Shown here piece after piece: positions 46,909 to 56,213 of a stretch of 64,000 bases of DNA. How positions within the stretch are numbered: position 1 is the stretch's first letter; each line of letters starts with the position of its first letter. The stretch comes from Chryseobacterium populi. GTDB taxonomy: Bacteria > Bacteroidota > Bacteroidia > Flavobacteriales > Weeksellaceae. Position numbers and translations under genes: made by a program. The notes under the pieces were generated by a model, which worked only from the letters and a program-made list of their open reading frames with translations, was not told the origin of the DNA and did no database searches. The DNA lies in contig NZ_AKJY01000085.1 in the NCBI RefSeq assembly GCF_000282115.1, positions 1 through 64,000 of the forward strand, given 5' to 3'.

Positions 46909-48405
46909 TTAACGATAATAAATCTCATTCCACCTAAGCATATTCTTAAAATCACGGATTTTTGTATCTTCATCAATAACCAACGACTCTATCCCTGCGA
47001 TTTCCGCAAAATCCTCCAATTGTTCTGCGCTGATATTTTCACTGTAACACGTATGATGCGCACCGCCTGCCAGAATCCAGGCTTCGGCAGCTGTGTACAA
47101 ATCCGGAAAAGGCTTCCAAAGGACTCTTGCCACGGGAAGTTTTGGTAATTCTTCTGTGATCTCCAATGCTTTTGTTTTGTTGATTAACAGCCTGAAATGG
47201 TTTCCGAAATCCATAAGGGCGGCATTCAGGGAATCAATATTTCCTCTTGAATTGAAAACCAGGCGAACAGGATCTGCCTTGCCCCCAATTCCCAACTGAT
47301 GAATTTCGCAAGATGGTTTGTCAACCGCCAAAACCGGGTCAACTTCCAGCATGTGAGAACCTAAAACAGAAGGATTTGCCGGATTGAGATGATAGGTATA
47401 ATCTTCCATAAAAGCATTTCCCCCTTCCAGACCTTGCCCCATGGTTTTCATTGCACGGACAAGCGCTGCTGTTTTCCAGTCACCTTCTCCGGCAAAACCA
47501 TACCCCTTTTTCATCAGTCTCTGAACGGCAATTCCAGGAAGCTGCTCCAACCCGTGCAGATCTTCAAATGTATCTGAAAAACCTTTAAAATTCCCGTCTT
47601 TCAGGAATTTTTCCAGTCCTAATTCTATTCTGGCAGCTGCTTCAAGTGATTTTCTGTTGCTTCCGCCTAACAGAAGAGATTCTGCCATCTTATAAGATGC
47701 TTCATATTCTTCCATCAAAGTTTTCACTTCGCCATCACCTATGGAGTTGACAACACTTACTAAATCACCGATTCCCCAAGTATTTACCGAAAATCCAAAT
47801 TGGGTCTCCGCTTCTACCTTATCTCCGTCTGTAACGGCAACATATCTCATATTGTCTCCAAAACGGGCAAATTTCGCGCCTTGCCAATCATCCCATCCTG
47901 CTGCAACACGACTCCAGTCCCCGATTTGTTTCTGAACTCTTTCTTCAGACCAATGTCCGACAACTACTTTCCTGTTCTTGCGGAGACGGCTTACCATAAA
48001 ACCAAATTCACGGTCGCCATGAGCGGCCTGGTTGAGGTTCATAAAATCCATATCCATGGTAGACCACGGGATATCCTGATTGAACTGTGTGTGAAGATGC
48101 AGCATCGGTTTCTGTAAAGCGGTCAACCCGCGAATCCACATTTTGGCAGGGGAAAAAGTGTGCATCCAGGTTACGATACCAATACAGTCTTTTGCAAAGT
48201 TGGCGGCTGTAAGGGTTTCAAAGATTTCTTCCGTGGTTTTTACGGTTGATTTCAAAACAACCTTTACCGGAATGGATGAAGATGCGTTGAGCTCTTCCAC
48301 TATTTTCCCTGAATGTCCGGCAACCTGAGCCAATGTTTCAGGTCCGTATAAATGCTGGCTTCCGGTGATGAACCAGATTTCTTTTGTATTGAGAGGTGTT
48401 AACAT
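46909..48405 (-). CDS. araA: L-arabinose isomerase
   Basis: 498 residues, converts L-arabinose to L-ribulose. N-terminal [17 protein letters not shown] is diagnostic; metal-binding residues lie in [15 protein letters not shown] and [19 protein letters not shown] carries the ligand-binding histidine, and [12 protein letters not shown] is near the end. Normal length, cytoplasmic. Second of the ara metabolic genes in the direction of transcription after araB and araD, followed by galM. Confidence 0.96.
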   Translation of the reverse strand: MLTPLNTKEIWFITGSQHLYGPETLAQVAGHSGKIVEELNASSSIPVKVVLKSTVKTTEEIFETLTAANFAKDCIGIVTWMHTFSPAKMWIRGLTALQKPMLHLHTQFNQDIPWSTMDMDFMNLNQAAHGDREFGFMVSRLRKNRKVVVGHWSEERVQKQIGDWSRVAAGWDDWQGAKFARFGDNMRYVAVTDGDKVEAETQFGFSVNTWGIGDLVSVVNSIGDGEVKTLMEEYEASYKMAESLLLGGSNRKSLEAAARIELGLEKFLKDGNFKGFSDTFEDLHGLEQLPGIAVQRLMKKGYGFAGEGDWKTAALVRAMKTMGQGLEGGNAFMEDYTYHLNPANPSVLGSHMLEVDPVLAVDKPSCEIHQLGIGGKADPVRLVFNSRGNIDSLNAALMDFGNHFRLLINKTKALEITEELPKLPVARVLWKPFPDLYTAAEAWILAGGAHHTCYSENISAEQLEDFAEIAGIESLVIDEDTKIRDFKNMLRWNEIYYR

Positions 48406-48489
48406 ATGTTATAAATGATGATTTTTTATGCTTTCCACAGGTTTTATCTGTGGTTATTATTGAACCCTTTAAATAAATTTGTTTATCAG

Positions 48490-48516
48490 CCTTATAGGTT
48501 TCAGAAACCTATAAGG
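48490..48516. repeat. CCTTATAGG palindromic hairpin, copy 1
   Basis: Perfect inverted repeat CCTTATAGGTTT (48490-48501) and AAACCTATAAGG (48505-48516) with a 3-nt loop between araD and araA. A close copy lies at 53323 and a half copy at 61776, so it belongs to a dispersed family. It could attenuate transcription or stabilise mRNA. Confidence 0.6.
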
Positions 48517-48545
48517 TTTGCTTTTGTTTTCCACTAATAACACCG

Positions 48546-49244
48546 TTACTGTCCGTAATAAGCATTTTTACCATGTTTGCGTTCATAATGTTTTTTGATA
48601 AGCGAATTTTTCAAACGCGGTGCATCCGGATTGATTTGTCTCGTGAGATAGGCCATTTCTGCGATAGTTTCCAGGACTTTGCTGTTGTAAACGGCTTTAT
48701 CAGCATTTTTTCCCCAGGTAAAGGGTCCGTGATTTCCGATAAGAATCATTTCCACTTCCTCGTACGAGAGTTCTTTTTCTTTAAAATAGTCAAGAACCTG
48801 TATTCCGGTGTTGTATTCGTAGTTCCCTTCGATTAAATCGTCCCGCATCGGCGGTGCACAGGGAATATCTGTCGTGAGATGGTCTGCGTGTGTGGTCCCC
48901 AAAATCGGAATATCCAACTGCGCCTGTGCCCAAGCTACGGAATAAATGGCGTGAGTATGGGAAATCCCACCGATGTTCTCCCAATTCTTGTAAAGGTAGG
49001 CATGGGTTTTGGTGTCGGAAGAGGGTCTTAATTTTCCTTCGACCAGATTGGCATCATAATCTAAAATCACGATGTCTTCCGGTTTTAAAAGCTCGTAAGG
49101 AACGCCGCTCGGCTTGATGGCAAAAATTCCTTTGTCACGGTCTACGGCACTTACATTCCCAAAAGTGTAAACGACAAGCTTCAGTGCATCCAGCTGCATA
49201 TTGGCTTCGTAACATTCTCTCTGGAGTTCTTTATATCTGCTCAT
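48546..49244 (-). CDS. araD: L-ribulose-5-phosphate 4-epimerase
   Basis: 232 residues, class II aldolase fold, converts L-ribulose-5-phosphate to D-xylulose-5-phosphate. The zinc and active-site residues align with E. coli AraD with a one-residue offset: Asp77 (SSDTKTH), His96 and His98 (GISHTHAIYS) and His172 (GNHGPFTWG). N-terminal FGNVSAVDRD is typical. It lies 65 bp after araB. Confidence 0.95.
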   Translation of the reverse strand: MSRYKELQRECYEANMQLDALKLVVYTFGNVSAVDRDKGIFAIKPSGVPYELLKPEDIVILDYDANLVEGKLRPSSDTKTHAYLYKNWENIGGISHTHAIYSVAWAQAQLDIPILGTTHADHLTTDIPCAPPMRDDLIEGNYEYNTGIQVLDYFKEKELSYEEVEMILIGNHGPFTWGKNADKAVYNSKVLETIAEMAYLTRQINPDAPRLKNSLIKKHYERKHGKNAYYGQ

Positions 49245-49309
49245 TTTATTATTTTTTTATATTTTTTTAATGCAAAGCCTGCAAAAATTCTTTGACTGCT
49301 AAGTGTTTT

Positions 49310-51010
49310 TTAGTCCGTCAATGTTTTGCTTTTCCTGCTTTTCTGTTTTAAGCTGTTTTCGGTAAAATCAGCAAGAATCTGATACTGGCTCATCAACTCT
49401 GCATATTTTTCTACCTGCTCTGCCTGCGGAAAATATTCGGCTTCGAAATCCGAACCCATTTTCTGGCTTGCTTCCTGAATATTGGGATAAATTCCCGCTG
49501 CAACCGCTGCATAAATCGCCGCACCCAAAGCCGGAGCCTGGTCGGATGCTGCCACTACAATCGGCATATTGAGGACGTTTGCCAAGGTCTGCATAATGAA
49601 AGGAGATTTTCTGGCAACACCACCGATTCCGATTACTTTTTCGATTTTCACACCTTCTTCTTCGAAACGGTCGACTATTTTTTTCGAACCAAAACAAATG
49701 GCATTCACCAATGCTTTGAAAATATGTGGTGCTTTTGTTCCTAATGAAAGATTGCTGATGGTGGCTTTCAGCTCCTGATCGGCATCAGGCGTTCTTCTTC
49801 CGTTGATCCAGTCCAGGGCAATAGGGACAGCTTCAGAAAGAGGAATTTTTTCTGCTTCCAAAGTGAGCTTCCGGATAATGTTTTCTTCTATTTCTTCTTT
49901 TAAAAGTTGTTTTTGATTTTCATCAATGATATCGGAATTCATCAGAATATGGTGAACAGGCCAGGTGAGAATATCCTTGTACCAAGCCAGAAGATCACCG
50001 AATGCCGATTGTCCGGCTTCCAGGCCAATCAGTCCCGGAATAACAGAACCGTTGACTTGTCCACAAATACCTTTTACGGTCTTGTCCTGGATAATTTCGT
50101 TAGATGCAACCATAATATCGCAGGTTGATGTTCCCATGATTCTGATGAGCGTGTTCTCTTCTACTTTTGCTCCAACAGCTCCGGAATGTGCGTCAAAAGT
50201 TCCTACAGCAATTACAGTATTCGTAGTCAATCCCAGTTTTGCAGCCCATTCAGCGTTTAAGTTTCCTGCAACCTCATCGGAAGTATAGGTTTTATCATAC
50301 AATCTTTCCCGAAGTTCGGCTAAGGAAGGGTCTAACTGACCAAGAAAATCTTTTGAAGGAAGTCCGTCCCATGACTCGTGCCACATTGCTTTATGACCGG
50401 CTGCACACCGACTTCTTTTAAACGTTGCCAAATCCTGGTTATCGGAAAGAAGAAATGTGATATAATCGCAATGTTCCATCCAGCTGTGGGCAGCATTTTT
50501 CACATTTTCATCCTGTCTGCTGATATGAAGGATTTTTGCCCAAAACCATTCAGATGAATAAATCCCACCCTCAAATCTGGTATAATCTTCGCCGTCCCAA
50601 TTTCTTGACAAGCGGTTGATTTCTTCTGCCTCTTCAATGGAAGTATGATCTTTCCACAAAACCATCATCGCATTAGGGTTTTCTTCGAACCCCGGAGTCA
50701 AAGCCAATGCCTGGCCTTCTTTATTTACCGGAAGCGGTGATGAGCCTGTAGTGTCAATACAAATGCTGACAATACTTTCGGGCGCTACTCCACTTTCTTT
50801 TACTACATGGAAAATGGTTTGTTGCAAACCTTCAATATGGTCTAAAGGATGCTGACGGAACTGATTTTGTTCCGGCTGGCAGAATTTTCCTTCTTTCCAT
50901 CTCTGGTAATAGCTTACAGATGTTGCGAGTTCTGCTCCGTTTTCTGTATCAATCAGGACTGCACGAACTGAATCTGTTCCGTAATCTAATCCGATAACAT
51001 ATTTTTTCAT
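49310..51010 (-). CDS. araB: Ribulokinase
   Basis: 566 residues, FGGY kinase, phosphorylates L-ribulose with ATP. N-terminal YVIGLDYGTDSVRAVLID is the ATP/phosphate motif; ICIDTTGSSPLPVN and VGTFDAHSGAVGAK (catalytic Asp) are characteristic of ribulokinases. Normal length. First gene of araB-araD-araA-galM-symporter; its promoter carries an AraR-like operator and a TATATTTG -7 box about 165 bp upstream of the start. Confidence 0.95.
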   Translation of the reverse strand: MKKYVIGLDYGTDSVRAVLIDTENGAELATSVSYYQRWKEGKFCQPEQNQFRQHPLDHIEGLQQTIFHVVKESGVAPESIVSICIDTTGSSPLPVNKEGQALALTPGFEENPNAMMVLWKDHTSIEEAEEINRLSRNWDGEDYTRFEGGIYSSEWFWAKILHISRQDENVKNAAHSWMEHCDYITFLLSDNQDLATFKRSRCAAGHKAMWHESWDGLPSKDFLGQLDPSLAELRERLYDKTYTSDEVAGNLNAEWAAKLGLTTNTVIAVGTFDAHSGAVGAKVEENTLIRIMGTSTCDIMVASNEIIQDKTVKGICGQVNGSVIPGLIGLEAGQSAFGDLLAWYKDILTWPVHHILMNSDIIDENQKQLLKEEIEENIIRKLTLEAEKIPLSEAVPIALDWINGRRTPDADQELKATISNLSLGTKAPHIFKALVNAICFGSKKIVDRFEEEGVKIEKVIGIGGVARKSPFIMQTLANVLNMPIVVAASDQAPALGAAIYAAVAAGIYPNIQEASQKMGSDFEAEYFPQAEQVEKYAELMSQYQILADFTENSLKQKSRKSKTLTD

Positions 51011-51176
51011 TAAGGTAAGTAGTTAATTTTTTGACAAATTATTTTTAAGCCTCCGCCAGGCTCAGGACGACATCTCCATAACTAAATATTGCTGTTTGTG
51101 TTCATTTAAAAGAAAAAGCGAATGATCTTTAATGAGACTTTAACAAATACTTATATTTTTTGTTTAAGAGATAAAA

Positions 51177-51221
51177 CAAATATAAGATTCTATTTTAAAT
51201 AAATGTAAAAAACACACTTAA
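51177..51221 (-). promoter_or_regulatory. araB promoter and AraR operator-like site
   Basis: Minus-strand -7 box TATATTTG at 51177-51184, then 14 bp, then the operator at 51199-51221 (minus strand TTAAGTGT-N7-ACATTTAT). The operator covers the -33 region, so binding should block RNA polymerase. A 36-bp block here (51176-51211) is identical to the GH3 promoter at 56068-56103. Confidence 0.7.
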
Positions 51222-51255
51222 TTTTATTTTTTTCTTTGCTGATCGATGGTGGGAT

Positions 51256-53232
51256 TTATTTAAGCTTTAAAATCACGAAAGAATTAGCGGGAATATCAAC
51301 CAAAAATTTCCCTTTTTTCAAAGCTAAAATCTCCTCAACCGGTTTGATATTCTCTGTTTGGAAGTTATTTTCAGCAGAGAGCTTTGATGCTGTTAAGGTT
51401 ATTTTGTTGAGCTTATTTCCTATTTGTCTGCTTCCTGGATTGATTTCAACTGATTTTCCCTGAGAATCTGTATTGACCACCTTGATGATAGTCTCTCCTT
51501 TGTTTCTATCCTGAACGGCGGACGCAAAAAGCTGATGTTGTCCTTTAACAGGGTTTCCATTTTCAGAAATTTTAATTAAATCGGTTCCCTTATTGTTGGA
51601 AAACAATTGCTGAACATAATAATTCGGGGTTGCATAGGACTGAAGATTGTTGAACCATATCAGATCCGGTGTCCATTGCCATCCGTCTGCGTGTGCGAAA
51701 AGCGGTGCATAAGAAGTCATCGCAACGACATCAGCGTTACGCTCAAGCCCGGTCATAAAAGCAGCTTCCGACAATGCAGTCTGCCAGTTGTTTTTGTTGT
51801 CGGGTTTCACTACACCCACAGACTGAGCAGCATATTCCCCGGCAAAAACCTTTGGTCCTGAACGGTCGTAATCATCATATCTTCCAGCATTTTTTGTAAA
51901 CCACTCCGGTGAATTGTAATAATGCTCATCAACAATCTGTGCATTGAGTTTTTTAAGCTCTTTCCAGCCATAATCAAAAAATTCTCCGTCCGGCGACGGC
52001 CCGCTTCCGGAAATAATTTTAATTTCGGGATATTTGGAGTGAATAGCCTTTTCAAAAACTTTATATCTTTCAATATAATCTTCGCCCCACTGTTCGTTCC
52101 CGACACCGACAAATTTTAAATTAAAAGCTTTCGGATGCCCCATATCGGCACGCAGTTTCCCCCACTTTGTATTGGTATCACCATTTGCAAATTCGATTAA
52201 ATCTAAAGCATCCTGAACGTAAGGATTTAATTCTTCCAAATGAACCAATTCGCCTGTATTAAACTGACAAGCCATTCCGCAGCTCAGAATCGGGACAGGT
52301 TCTGCTCCCAAATCCTCGGAAAGCTGAAAATATTCGTAAAAGCCCAATCCGAACGATTGATAATAATCAGGAGTCGGCCGATGGGCAAATCCTGAACTCC
52401 ATTTATTGATGAGATGTTCTCTGTCCGCAACATTCCCAATTGTTTTTTTCCATTGATATCGCTCATTAAGTGTTCTTCCCTCTACAATACAGCCTCCGGG
52501 AAAACGGAGAAATCCCGGCTGCAGATCGTATAATTTCTGAACTAAATCTTTTCTCAAACCGCCTTTTCTTCCTTTCCACGTATCCTGCGGGAACAGGGAA
52601 ATCATATCCATATTTACAACGCCGTTTCCGGTAAAGGTGATTTGTAGTCTTGCTTTTTCAACCGTTCTTGATGGAGAAAAAACGGCAGTATATTTTTGCC
52701 AGCCTATTCCTTTGATAAGGATCGGAACTTTGGAAATAACCATCCCGTTTTCATCTATGAGACTTGCATTGACCGCGGAAATATTCCCGGAAACGTTTTC
52801 CAAATCAAAACTGAAATCATATTGGGTATTCTGATGAATACCAATTCCCCGGAAACCTTCATTTTCCAGAATATAGCTTTTATCATTATTTACAGTGATT
52901 CTAGCATAGTTCTTATTGGTTTTGGAATCATCTGAATATATGGTGAGAACTCCGGAATCAAGATTATGAGAAAGTATCCTTGAATTCTGCTGCTTCCAAC
53001 CCATCAATGGCTCATCAAATTCAAAGCTTCGGTTTTTGATTAATTCAGCGTAAATACCGCCATCTGCAGCAAAATTGATGTCTTCAAAGAAGATTCCGTA
53101 CATCGTCGGCTGGATTTTGATATGGGTAGAGATTCCGTCTAAATCAAGGATATGCTTATTGCTGTCTTGGGCTGATAGAAATGCAGCACTCAAAAAGAGT
53201 ATTCCTGTAAAGATTTTATTTTTTGTTTTCAT
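51256..53232 (-). CDS. GH51 alpha-L-arabinofuranosidase
   Basis: 658 residues with a signal peptide (ILFLSAAFLSAQ). Removes arabinose side chains from arabinoxylan or arabinan. The GH51 start is YGIFFEDINFAADGGIYAE; a carbohydrate-binding-like module lies at about 100-215; catalytic acid/base Glu380 in GVGNEQWGED and nucleophile Glu466 in FAGEYAA. Released L-arabinose feeds AraBAD downstream. It follows GH3 by 140 bp, with a palindromic repeat between. Confidence 0.94.
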   Translation of the reverse strand: MKTKNKIFTGILFLSAAFLSAQDSNKHILDLDGISTHIKIQPTMYGIFFEDINFAADGGIYAELIKNRSFEFDEPLMGWKQQNSRILSHNLDSGVLTIYSDDSKTNKNYARITVNNDKSYILENEGFRGIGIHQNTQYDFSFDLENVSGNISAVNASLIDENGMVISKVPILIKGIGWQKYTAVFSPSRTVEKARLQITFTGNGVVNMDMISLFPQDTWKGRKGGLRKDLVQKLYDLQPGFLRFPGGCIVEGRTLNERYQWKKTIGNVADREHLINKWSSGFAHRPTPDYYQSFGLGFYEYFQLSEDLGAEPVPILSCGMACQFNTGELVHLEELNPYVQDALDLIEFANGDTNTKWGKLRADMGHPKAFNLKFVGVGNEQWGEDYIERYKVFEKAIHSKYPEIKIISGSGPSPDGEFFDYGWKELKKLNAQIVDEHYYNSPEWFTKNAGRYDDYDRSGPKVFAGEYAAQSVGVVKPDNKNNWQTALSEAAFMTGLERNADVVAMTSYAPLFAHADGWQWTPDLIWFNNLQSYATPNYYVQQLFSNNKGTDLIKISENGNPVKGQHQLFASAVQDRNKGETIIKVVNTDSQGKSVEINPGSRQIGNKLNKITLTASKLSAENNFQTENIKPVEEILALKKGKFLVDIPANSFVILKLK

Positions 53233-53322
53233 AGATTTTTATTGTCCAAATAGACACTTCGACTACGCTCAGTATGATATCTATAATATTATTTGAATGA
53301 GCTGTATTAGTATATTTATTGT

Positions 53323-53355
53323 AAACCTTACAGGTTTTGAAAACCTATAAGGTTT
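53323..53355. repeat. CCTTATAGG palindromic hairpin, copy 2
   Basis: AAACCTTACAGGTTTT and AAAACCTATAAGGTTT form a near-perfect stem with one mismatch in the GH3-GH51 spacer. Same family as 48490. Confidence 0.6.
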
Positions 53356-53372
53356 CGTTGCGTGACAACAGA

Positions 53373-56000
53373 TTACCTGACTTTCAGCTGCATATTTTTT
53401 AATCCAGAATTTGCTGAAGTTCCCCCATAAAGAATCGTATAATCTCCTGATTTTGAAATCAAATCATCTGCTTTTTCATCGTAAAATTTAAATGATTCTT
53501 TGGAAATCGTCAATTGAATATTTTTTGTTTCTTTTGACCTGATCAAAACTCTTTCAAAAGCTCTTAAAGTTTTTACAGGAGCCAAAACATCGTTATTTCT
53601 TTTCACGTAAACCTGAACTACTTCTTCCCCGTCTCTATCCGAAATATTCGTAACAGGAACTGTTATGATAATATCCTCATTAGGACTGATGCTGTTTTTG
53701 CTCAGCTTTGCATTGCCATAATTGAATTTTGAATAACTCAAACCGTGACCGAATGCATACAAAGGATTTTCCGTCATGTAACGGTAGGTTCTTCCCTGCA
53801 TATCGTAATTTTCAAATCCCTGGTGCTTGCTGGTTTTTGAAAGCGCATTATCAAGCTGCTCCAGATTTTTGTAAAAAGTAACCGGTAACCTTCCGGAAGG
53901 GTTGTAATCTCCTGCCAAAACATCTGCCACGGCAGTTCCGCCAGATTGACCACCATACCATGCATTAAGCAACACATCATAATTTTTTTCGTCCTGCTCC
54001 AGACCGAGTGAGCTTCCCGTACAAAGGACAAAAACAACAGGTTTTCCGGTTTTTCTTAACTCAGCCAGTAATTCACGCTGAACTTTCGGAAGCTCTATTG
54101 ATGTTTTATCGCCACCTTTGAAGCCTTCGGCATTAACCAACATTTCTTCGCCTTCCAGACTTGGTGAAAGTCCGCCCGCAAAGACAATCACATCTGCATC
54201 TTTTACTTTTTCTTTTACCGATGCAAAGTTTACAGGATCTTTTCTATAAACTTCAAAGCTGATGCTCACATATTTTCCTTTTTGGGTGTGCCGCAATTCT
54301 ATCTGATATTCTTTTCCTTTCTCCATTTTTACAGGAAATTCTGAAGAATGTCTTGCATCCGGACCTTTTCTGGTAGCGATTTCTTTTCCGTCAACAAACA
54401 GAGTGTATACATCTGATGTAGCTGCAGAAAGTATCACCTCCCCGGAATAGCTGCTTTTGAAAACCCCGGAAATTCTTGCTGAAGTATTCTCTCTTGCAAC
54501 TCCCGGTGCAAGCTGAGTTCCACCGAAACTATTATAAGTGATTCCCGTTTTGTTAACAGAAATATTGACAGGACTCCCTTTAAACTCATTATTATTAAAA
54601 AACTCTACTTTCATCCCTTTTCCGCCATTTTTCTGACTCAAAAAATTCTGGTAAAGTGAAGCTCTGGACGATGGATCGGCAACTTCGCTGCCTTTTTCGT
54701 AAATGATTTCCGTATTTGGAAATTTAGCCTTGATTCCTTCCAAAATGGTTACTATTGAAGAAGGTGTTCCGTTATAATTTCCCAATTGCATCATTTCGTC
54801 ATCGGCATTAGGACCTACAACTGCAATTTTTTTTATATTTTTATTGAAAGGCAGAATATTATTTTCATTTTTCATCAGCACAATTGATTTTTGTGCCATT
54901 TTCAGCGCCTGTTTTTTGTGCTCATCCGAATCTACAACCGAATATGGGATCTGGTTCCAAAGCACGGAAGATTTTGGATCAAGCATTCCAAGCTCAAACC
55001 AGCCTTTTAGGATCCTCCGCATTGAAATGTCAATATCTTTTTCAGTAATCAATCCACCTGCAAGAGATTTGTTGAGATTGTTATAAGTATCTCCGCATTC
55101 CAGATCTGTGGAATGTTTCAAAGCATCTGCAGCAGTGCTTTTTTCATCGGGATGTGTTCCATGGTATTTCTCCTGATAAAAATCTGCCAAAGCCCAACAG
55201 TCGGAAACCACCATTCCGTCGTACTTCCATTTACCGCGAAGAATTTCGTTAAGCAGGGTATTGCTGGCACAGCAAGGCTGTCCGTCAAAAGCGTTGTAAG
55301 CGCACATCACTTCTCTCACATTTCCTTCTAAGACTAGCGATTTGAAGGCGGGAAGATAGGTTTCATACAAATCTCTTTTGGAAACTTCTGCATTGTAAGA
55401 ATGACGGTTCCATTCCGGTCCGCTATGAACTGCAAAATGTTTGGCACAAGCATGTGTTTTGAAATATTTCGGATCATTTCCCTGCAAGCCTTTTACTGCA
55501 GCAACGCCAAGAACGGAAGTTAAATAAGGATCTTCTCCATAGGTTTCCTGGCCCCTTCCCCATCTTGGGTCGCGGAAAATATTGATATTGGGAGTCCAGA
55601 ATGTAAGACCTTCATAACGTCCTGTTTTACTGGCTTCGTCGAAAGATTTATTGTATTTTGCCCTTGCTTCATCAGAAATCATTTCAAAAGTTTTGAGATG
55701 CTCCGGAACATCCCAGGCTGCCGCCATGCCAATTGCCTGGGGAAAAACCGTAGCTGTTCCTGCCCTCGCAACACCGTGAAGCGCTTCATTCCACCATCCG
55801 TAAGCAGGAATCTCCAGACGGGGAACCGCTTTGGAATTGTCCATCATCATTCCTATTTTTTCATCAACTGTCAGTAGCCCAAGCAGGTTTTCTATTCTTT
55901 GCTCTACCGGAAGATTGGGATTTCGGAATGGATATTTGTAATTCTGTCCAAATGAAAAGGCACAAATGAAAATGGATATATTTAATATTATTTTTCTCAT
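53373..56000 (-). CDS. GH3 beta-xylosidase/beta-glucosidase with PA14 insert
   Basis: 875 residues with a signal peptide (IFICAFSFGQ). GH3 catalytic domain first (LTVDEKIGMMMDNS, NEALHGVAR, DPRWGRGQETYGEDP), nucleophile Asp267 in MVVSDCWAL; a PA14 domain is inserted at about 455-585 (GMKVEFFNNNEFKGSP), then the second GH3 domain and a C-terminal fibronectin-III-like domain. This layout is typical of xylosidases that trim xylo-oligosaccharides. First gene of the GH3-GH51 unit; an AraR-like operator lies 91 bp upstream. Confidence 0.9.
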   Translation of the reverse strand: MRKIILNISIFICAFSFGQNYKYPFRNPNLPVEQRIENLLGLLTVDEKIGMMMDNSKAVPRLEIPAYGWWNEALHGVARAGTATVFPQAIGMAAAWDVPEHLKTFEMISDEARAKYNKSFDEASKTGRYEGLTFWTPNINIFRDPRWGRGQETYGEDPYLTSVLGVAAVKGLQGNDPKYFKTHACAKHFAVHSGPEWNRHSYNAEVSKRDLYETYLPAFKSLVLEGNVREVMCAYNAFDGQPCCASNTLLNEILRGKWKYDGMVVSDCWALADFYQEKYHGTHPDEKSTAADALKHSTDLECGDTYNNLNKSLAGGLITEKDIDISMRRILKGWFELGMLDPKSSVLWNQIPYSVVDSDEHKKQALKMAQKSIVLMKNENNILPFNKNIKKIAVVGPNADDEMMQLGNYNGTPSSIVTILEGIKAKFPNTEIIYEKGSEVADPSSRASLYQNFLSQKNGGKGMKVEFFNNNEFKGSPVNISVNKTGITYNSFGGTQLAPGVARENTSARISGVFKSSYSGEVILSAATSDVYTLFVDGKEIATRKGPDARHSSEFPVKMEKGKEYQIELRHTQKGKYVSISFEVYRKDPVNFASVKEKVKDADVIVFAGGLSPSLEGEEMLVNAEGFKGGDKTSIELPKVQRELLAELRKTGKPVVFVLCTGSSLGLEQDEKNYDVLLNAWYGGQSGGTAVADVLAGDYNPSGRLPVTFYKNLEQLDNALSKTSKHQGFENYDMQGRTYRYMTENPLYAFGHGLSYSKFNYGNAKLSKNSISPNEDIIITVPVTNISDRDGEEVVQVYVKRNNDVLAPVKTLRAFERVLIRSKETKNIQLTISKESFKFYDEKADDLISKSGDYTILYGGTSANSGLKNMQLKVR

Positions 56001-56068
56001 AAGATGATATTAAAAACAGATTATGATTAATAAAATTTTAGATATTATGGTCGTTTTTATGATAAATA

Positions 56069-56113
56069 CAAATATAAGATTCTATTTTAAATAAATGTAA
56101 AAACAACACTTAT
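56069..56113 (-). promoter_or_regulatory. GH3 promoter and AraR operator-like site
   Basis: Minus-strand -7 box TATATTTG at 56069-56076, 14 bp, then operator ATAAGTGT-N7-ACATTTAT at 56091-56113. Layout and 36 bases are identical to the araB promoter. Confidence 0.7.
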
Positions 56114-56157
56114 TATTTAAGAAAAAATAAAGAAATTAATCTGTATTATGAATATAA

Positions 56158-56194
56158 ACAAAGTCATCATAATCAATTGGTATGATGACTTTGT
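56158..56194 (-). terminator. Hairpin after the GH30 gene
   Basis: Perfect 14-bp stem ACAAAGTCATCATA (56158-56171) and TATGATGACTTTGT (56181-56194), loop of nine, 20 bp after the GH30 stop. There is no good T run on the minus strand, so it may be a terminator or an mRNA-stabilising hairpin separating GH30 from the GH3 promoter. Confidence 0.55.
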
Positions 56195-56213
56195 GATAAA
56201 TTAGCTGTACTAT

